A DNA stretch of 64,000 nt from Natronolimnobius sp. AArcel1. Lineage in GTDB: Archaea; Halobacteriota; Halobacteria; Halobacteriales; Natrialbaceae. The notes under the pieces are model-generated. The model had not been told where the DNA came from. It did not search any database and saw only the letters and a list, made by a program, of their open reading frames with translations. The stretch is from the NCBI RefSeq assembly GCF_011043775.1, contig NZ_JAAKXY010000002.1, positions 434,001-498,000 of the forward strand, written 5' to 3'. Made by a program: the position numbers and the translations under genes. The stretch's first letter is position 1. The number at the start of each line of letters is the position of its first letter. Shown piece by piece: positions 62,554 to 64,000 of the stretch.

Positions 62554-62832
62554 CTACAGCCAGGGGTCCTCAAGCGTTCGCGAGCCACAGGACACCTGAT
62601 CGACCGAGTGAATCGACGCGCTCAGATCCTCGATCTCAGATCGGACTCGCTCGAGATCCAGATCCTTGCCTTCGATGGTGACGCGCAGCGTCTTGACACT
62701 CTCGTCGACTTCGATAACCGTCGCCGTGGCAGCCTCGATTCCCTCGAGATCACCGAGTTGCGACGTAAACGTGACGACGCTCGGATCGTGGGGCTTCAAC
62801 ACGTCGAGGACGAGCCGTCTGATCGGAGCCAT
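62554..62832 (-). CDS. DUF211-domain protein
   Basis: A 92-residue archaeal DUF211 protein: MAPIRRLVLDVLKPHDPSVV, then GIEAATATVIEVDESVKTLR and VRSEIEDLSASIHSVDQVSC. The fold is known to be a ferredoxin-like alpha/beta barrel in structural work on relatives, with no settled function. First gene of a two-gene operon with the VIT1-like transporter. The longer frame to 62925 is not supported. Confidence 0.85.
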   Translation of the reverse strand: MAPIRRLVLDVLKPHDPSVVTFTSQLGDLEGIEAATATVIEVDESVKTLRVTIEGKDLDLERVRSEIEDLSASIHSVDQVSCGSRTLEDPWL

Positions 62833-62955
62833 AATCGGTCCGACGAGCGGGCAACTGAAAGAGCTACGGGCAGCGGAAACGGGCATCATACCGGCGCAAA
62901 TCGTGCGTGTGAACACCAGCGCCACTCTCTTGTACGCCCCCGTGATAGCGTCGCT

Positions 62956-64000
62956 ATGGCAACCCTCGAGGACCCGCTCTCGGTCGGCGGCTGCGAGATT
63001 CGCAACCGACTCTACCGGGCTCCCCTGCTCGAGTGTGCGGGCAACGGACCGGACGCCGTCGACACGCTGATCGACGACCTCGAGCCCGCCGCCGAATCAG
63101 GCGTCGGCCTCATCTTTCAAGGGGCGACCATCGTCCGCGAGGACGGCGGCTGCGCTGCACCGGGGATGACCCGCGTCCACGACCCCGAGTTCGTCTCGCG
63201 TCTCTCCCGACTGACCGACCGCATCCACGACCACGGCGGGCGTATCTTCGTCCAACTCGAGCACGGCGGCTTGCGCAGCATGGAAACCTGGCACGCCGAA
63301 CACCGCCGGGAGAATCCGGCTCTCGAGCAGCTGGCGGTGTCGAACCCACCCTGGCAGTTACGCCTCGCTGACCGTCTCGGCTTCCTCGAGTACAATCCAC
63401 ACGTCCTCTCGACCGAAGAGGTGTACGAACTCGCGGCAGATTTCGGCCGTGCGGCAGCCTCCTGCGTCAATGCGGGCTACGACGGTATCCACCTCTCGGG
63501 GGCGAACATGGGCATTATTCAGCAGTTTTGCTCGCCGTTTTACAACCGTCGGGACGACGAGTTCGGTGGTTCGCCCGAGGCCAGACTCGAGTTCCTCGCA
63601 CTGGTTCACGACGAAATTCGCGACCGAGCGGGTGACGTCCCACTTGTGAGCAAAGTGCCGGCAGAGACGCCCGCGCCGCCCACACCCATCGTTCGACGAA
63701 AACTCTCACTCACAGACGGGATCGAAATCGCGAGACGGCTCGAGGCAATCGGCTACGACGCCGTCGTCCCTGTCCAGGCGTCGGTCGTCTGGGACATGAG
63801 CATCATCCGCGGAGAGTATCCAGCGCGTGCGTGGGCGAATGAGGCGCTGCGAGAGGGCTACGACGCAGCGTTCGGCAGTCCACTGCGGCGACGGCTGGTC
63901 GCGTTCGGCAACTGGCTCGAGTCGCTCACCTACGACTTCGATCCGGCCTGGAACGCTGAGTTTTGTAAGCGTGTGCGCGAACAGGTGTCGATTCCCGTCC
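62956..64000 (+). CDS. Old-yellow-enzyme-like NADH:flavin oxidoreductase, 3' end outside window
   Basis: At least 348 residues, open at the window end. It starts MATLEDPLSVGGCEIRNRLY, typical of OYE/2,4-dienoyl-CoA reductase TIM barrels (IxNRxxxAP at the N-terminus). GRIFVQLEHGGLRSMETWHA near 98 has the HGG-type flavin contact. GYDGIHLSGANMGIIQQFCS near 175 and YNRRDDEFGGSPEARLEFL carry the substrate His/Asn region and FMN-binding set. The first helix region is GATIVREDGGC. Substrate unknown. Confidence 0.88.
   Translation, partial: MATLEDPLSVGGCEIRNRLYRAPLLECAGNGPDAVDTLIDDLEPAAESGVGLIFQGATIVREDGGCAAPGMTRVHDPEFVSRLSRLTDRIHDHGGRIFVQLEHGGLRSMETWHAEHRRENPALEQLAVSNPPWQLRLADRLGFLEYNPHVLSTEEVYELAADFGRAAASCVNAGYDGIHLSGANMGIIQQFCSPFYNRRDDEFGGSPEARLEFLALVHDEIRDRAGDVPLVSKVPAETPAPPTPIVRRKLSLTDGIEIARRLEAIGYDAVVPVQASVVWDMSIIRGEYPARAWANEALREGYDAAFGSPLRRRLVAFGNWLESLTYDFDPAWNAEFCKRVREQVSIPV

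Overview
This window reads as haloarchaeal chromosome. The inferred proteins are strongly acidic, and the information-processing genes are archaeal: PCNA, primase large subunit, PolD large subunit, Hef, Hel308, NMD3 and the KEOPS subunit Cgi121. There are several Halobacteria-only small families (HalOD1, HTH_10, DUF5783/5784/5786-like). Many start codons lie about 26-32 bases after a TATA-like box, which is the pattern of leaderless archaeal mRNAs. The CTCGAG-rich, high-GC coding style would suit the Natrialba/Natrinema/Haloterrigena group, but the lineage is only an inference.

Layout. 0-6.3 kb: end of a histidine kinase, pcn (sliding clamp), a Bat-type regulator, a HalOD1 protein, an alpha/beta hydrolase with an Asp in the nucleophile position, priL, two small membrane proteins and htpX. 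6.3-6.7 kb: an intergenic region with two direct copies of an origin-recognition-box-like motif. 6.7-15.5 kb: nmd3 overlapping a Trm5/Taw2-type tRNA methyltransferase, a 28-residue membrane peptide, an Fe-S XPD/DinG-type helicase, an aberrant tRNA-like element, a YkgJ-type protein, an esterase and DUF families, closed by strong hairpin terminators. 15.5-28.3 kb: a PHP phosphoesterase, ferredoxin, and tetrapyrrole genes (hemB, hemL, then hemC-cobA-hemD) interleaved with an ammonium transporter fused to a P-II domain, a truncated haemoglobin and a RecJ-like DHH nuclease. 28.3-35.3 kb: a second PHP protein, then an accessory stretch with a DDE transposase, a Nudix hydrolase coupled to a HAD-like gene, housekeeping small genes, panE and a cluster of nested hairpins. 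35.3-42 kb: a zinc-ribbon protein, the PolD large subunit (split by a 508-residue homing-endonuclease intein inside the catalytic motif) and its PPC-domain neighbour. 42-58.6 kb: CBS protein, glyS, a VTT protein, a dolichol-kinase-like protein, two paralogous HTTM membrane proteins flanking hef, a DCC thiol oxidoreductase, malate dehydrogenase, a 3Fe-type ferredoxin, a PiT transporter and a Usp. 58.7-64 kb: hel308 coupled to cgi121, a DUF211/VIT1 pair and a truncated flavin oxidoreductase.

Functional themes are DNA replication and repair (pcn, priL, XPD-like helicase, recJ-like, polD2, hef, hel308), tetrapyrrole synthesis from glutamate semialdehyde to precorrin/sirohaem precursors, RNA/translation (nmd3, tRNA methyltransferase, glyS, cgi121), and membrane redox (HTTM/DCC). 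No rRNA genes or CRISPR arrays were seen, and no canonical tRNA gene. The most unusual features are the ORB-like pair, the Amt-P-II fusion with a palindrome at its promoter, the intein ending in Lys-Gln, the tRNA-like element, the HTTM-hef-HTTM-DCC block and the hairpin cluster near 35.1 kb.
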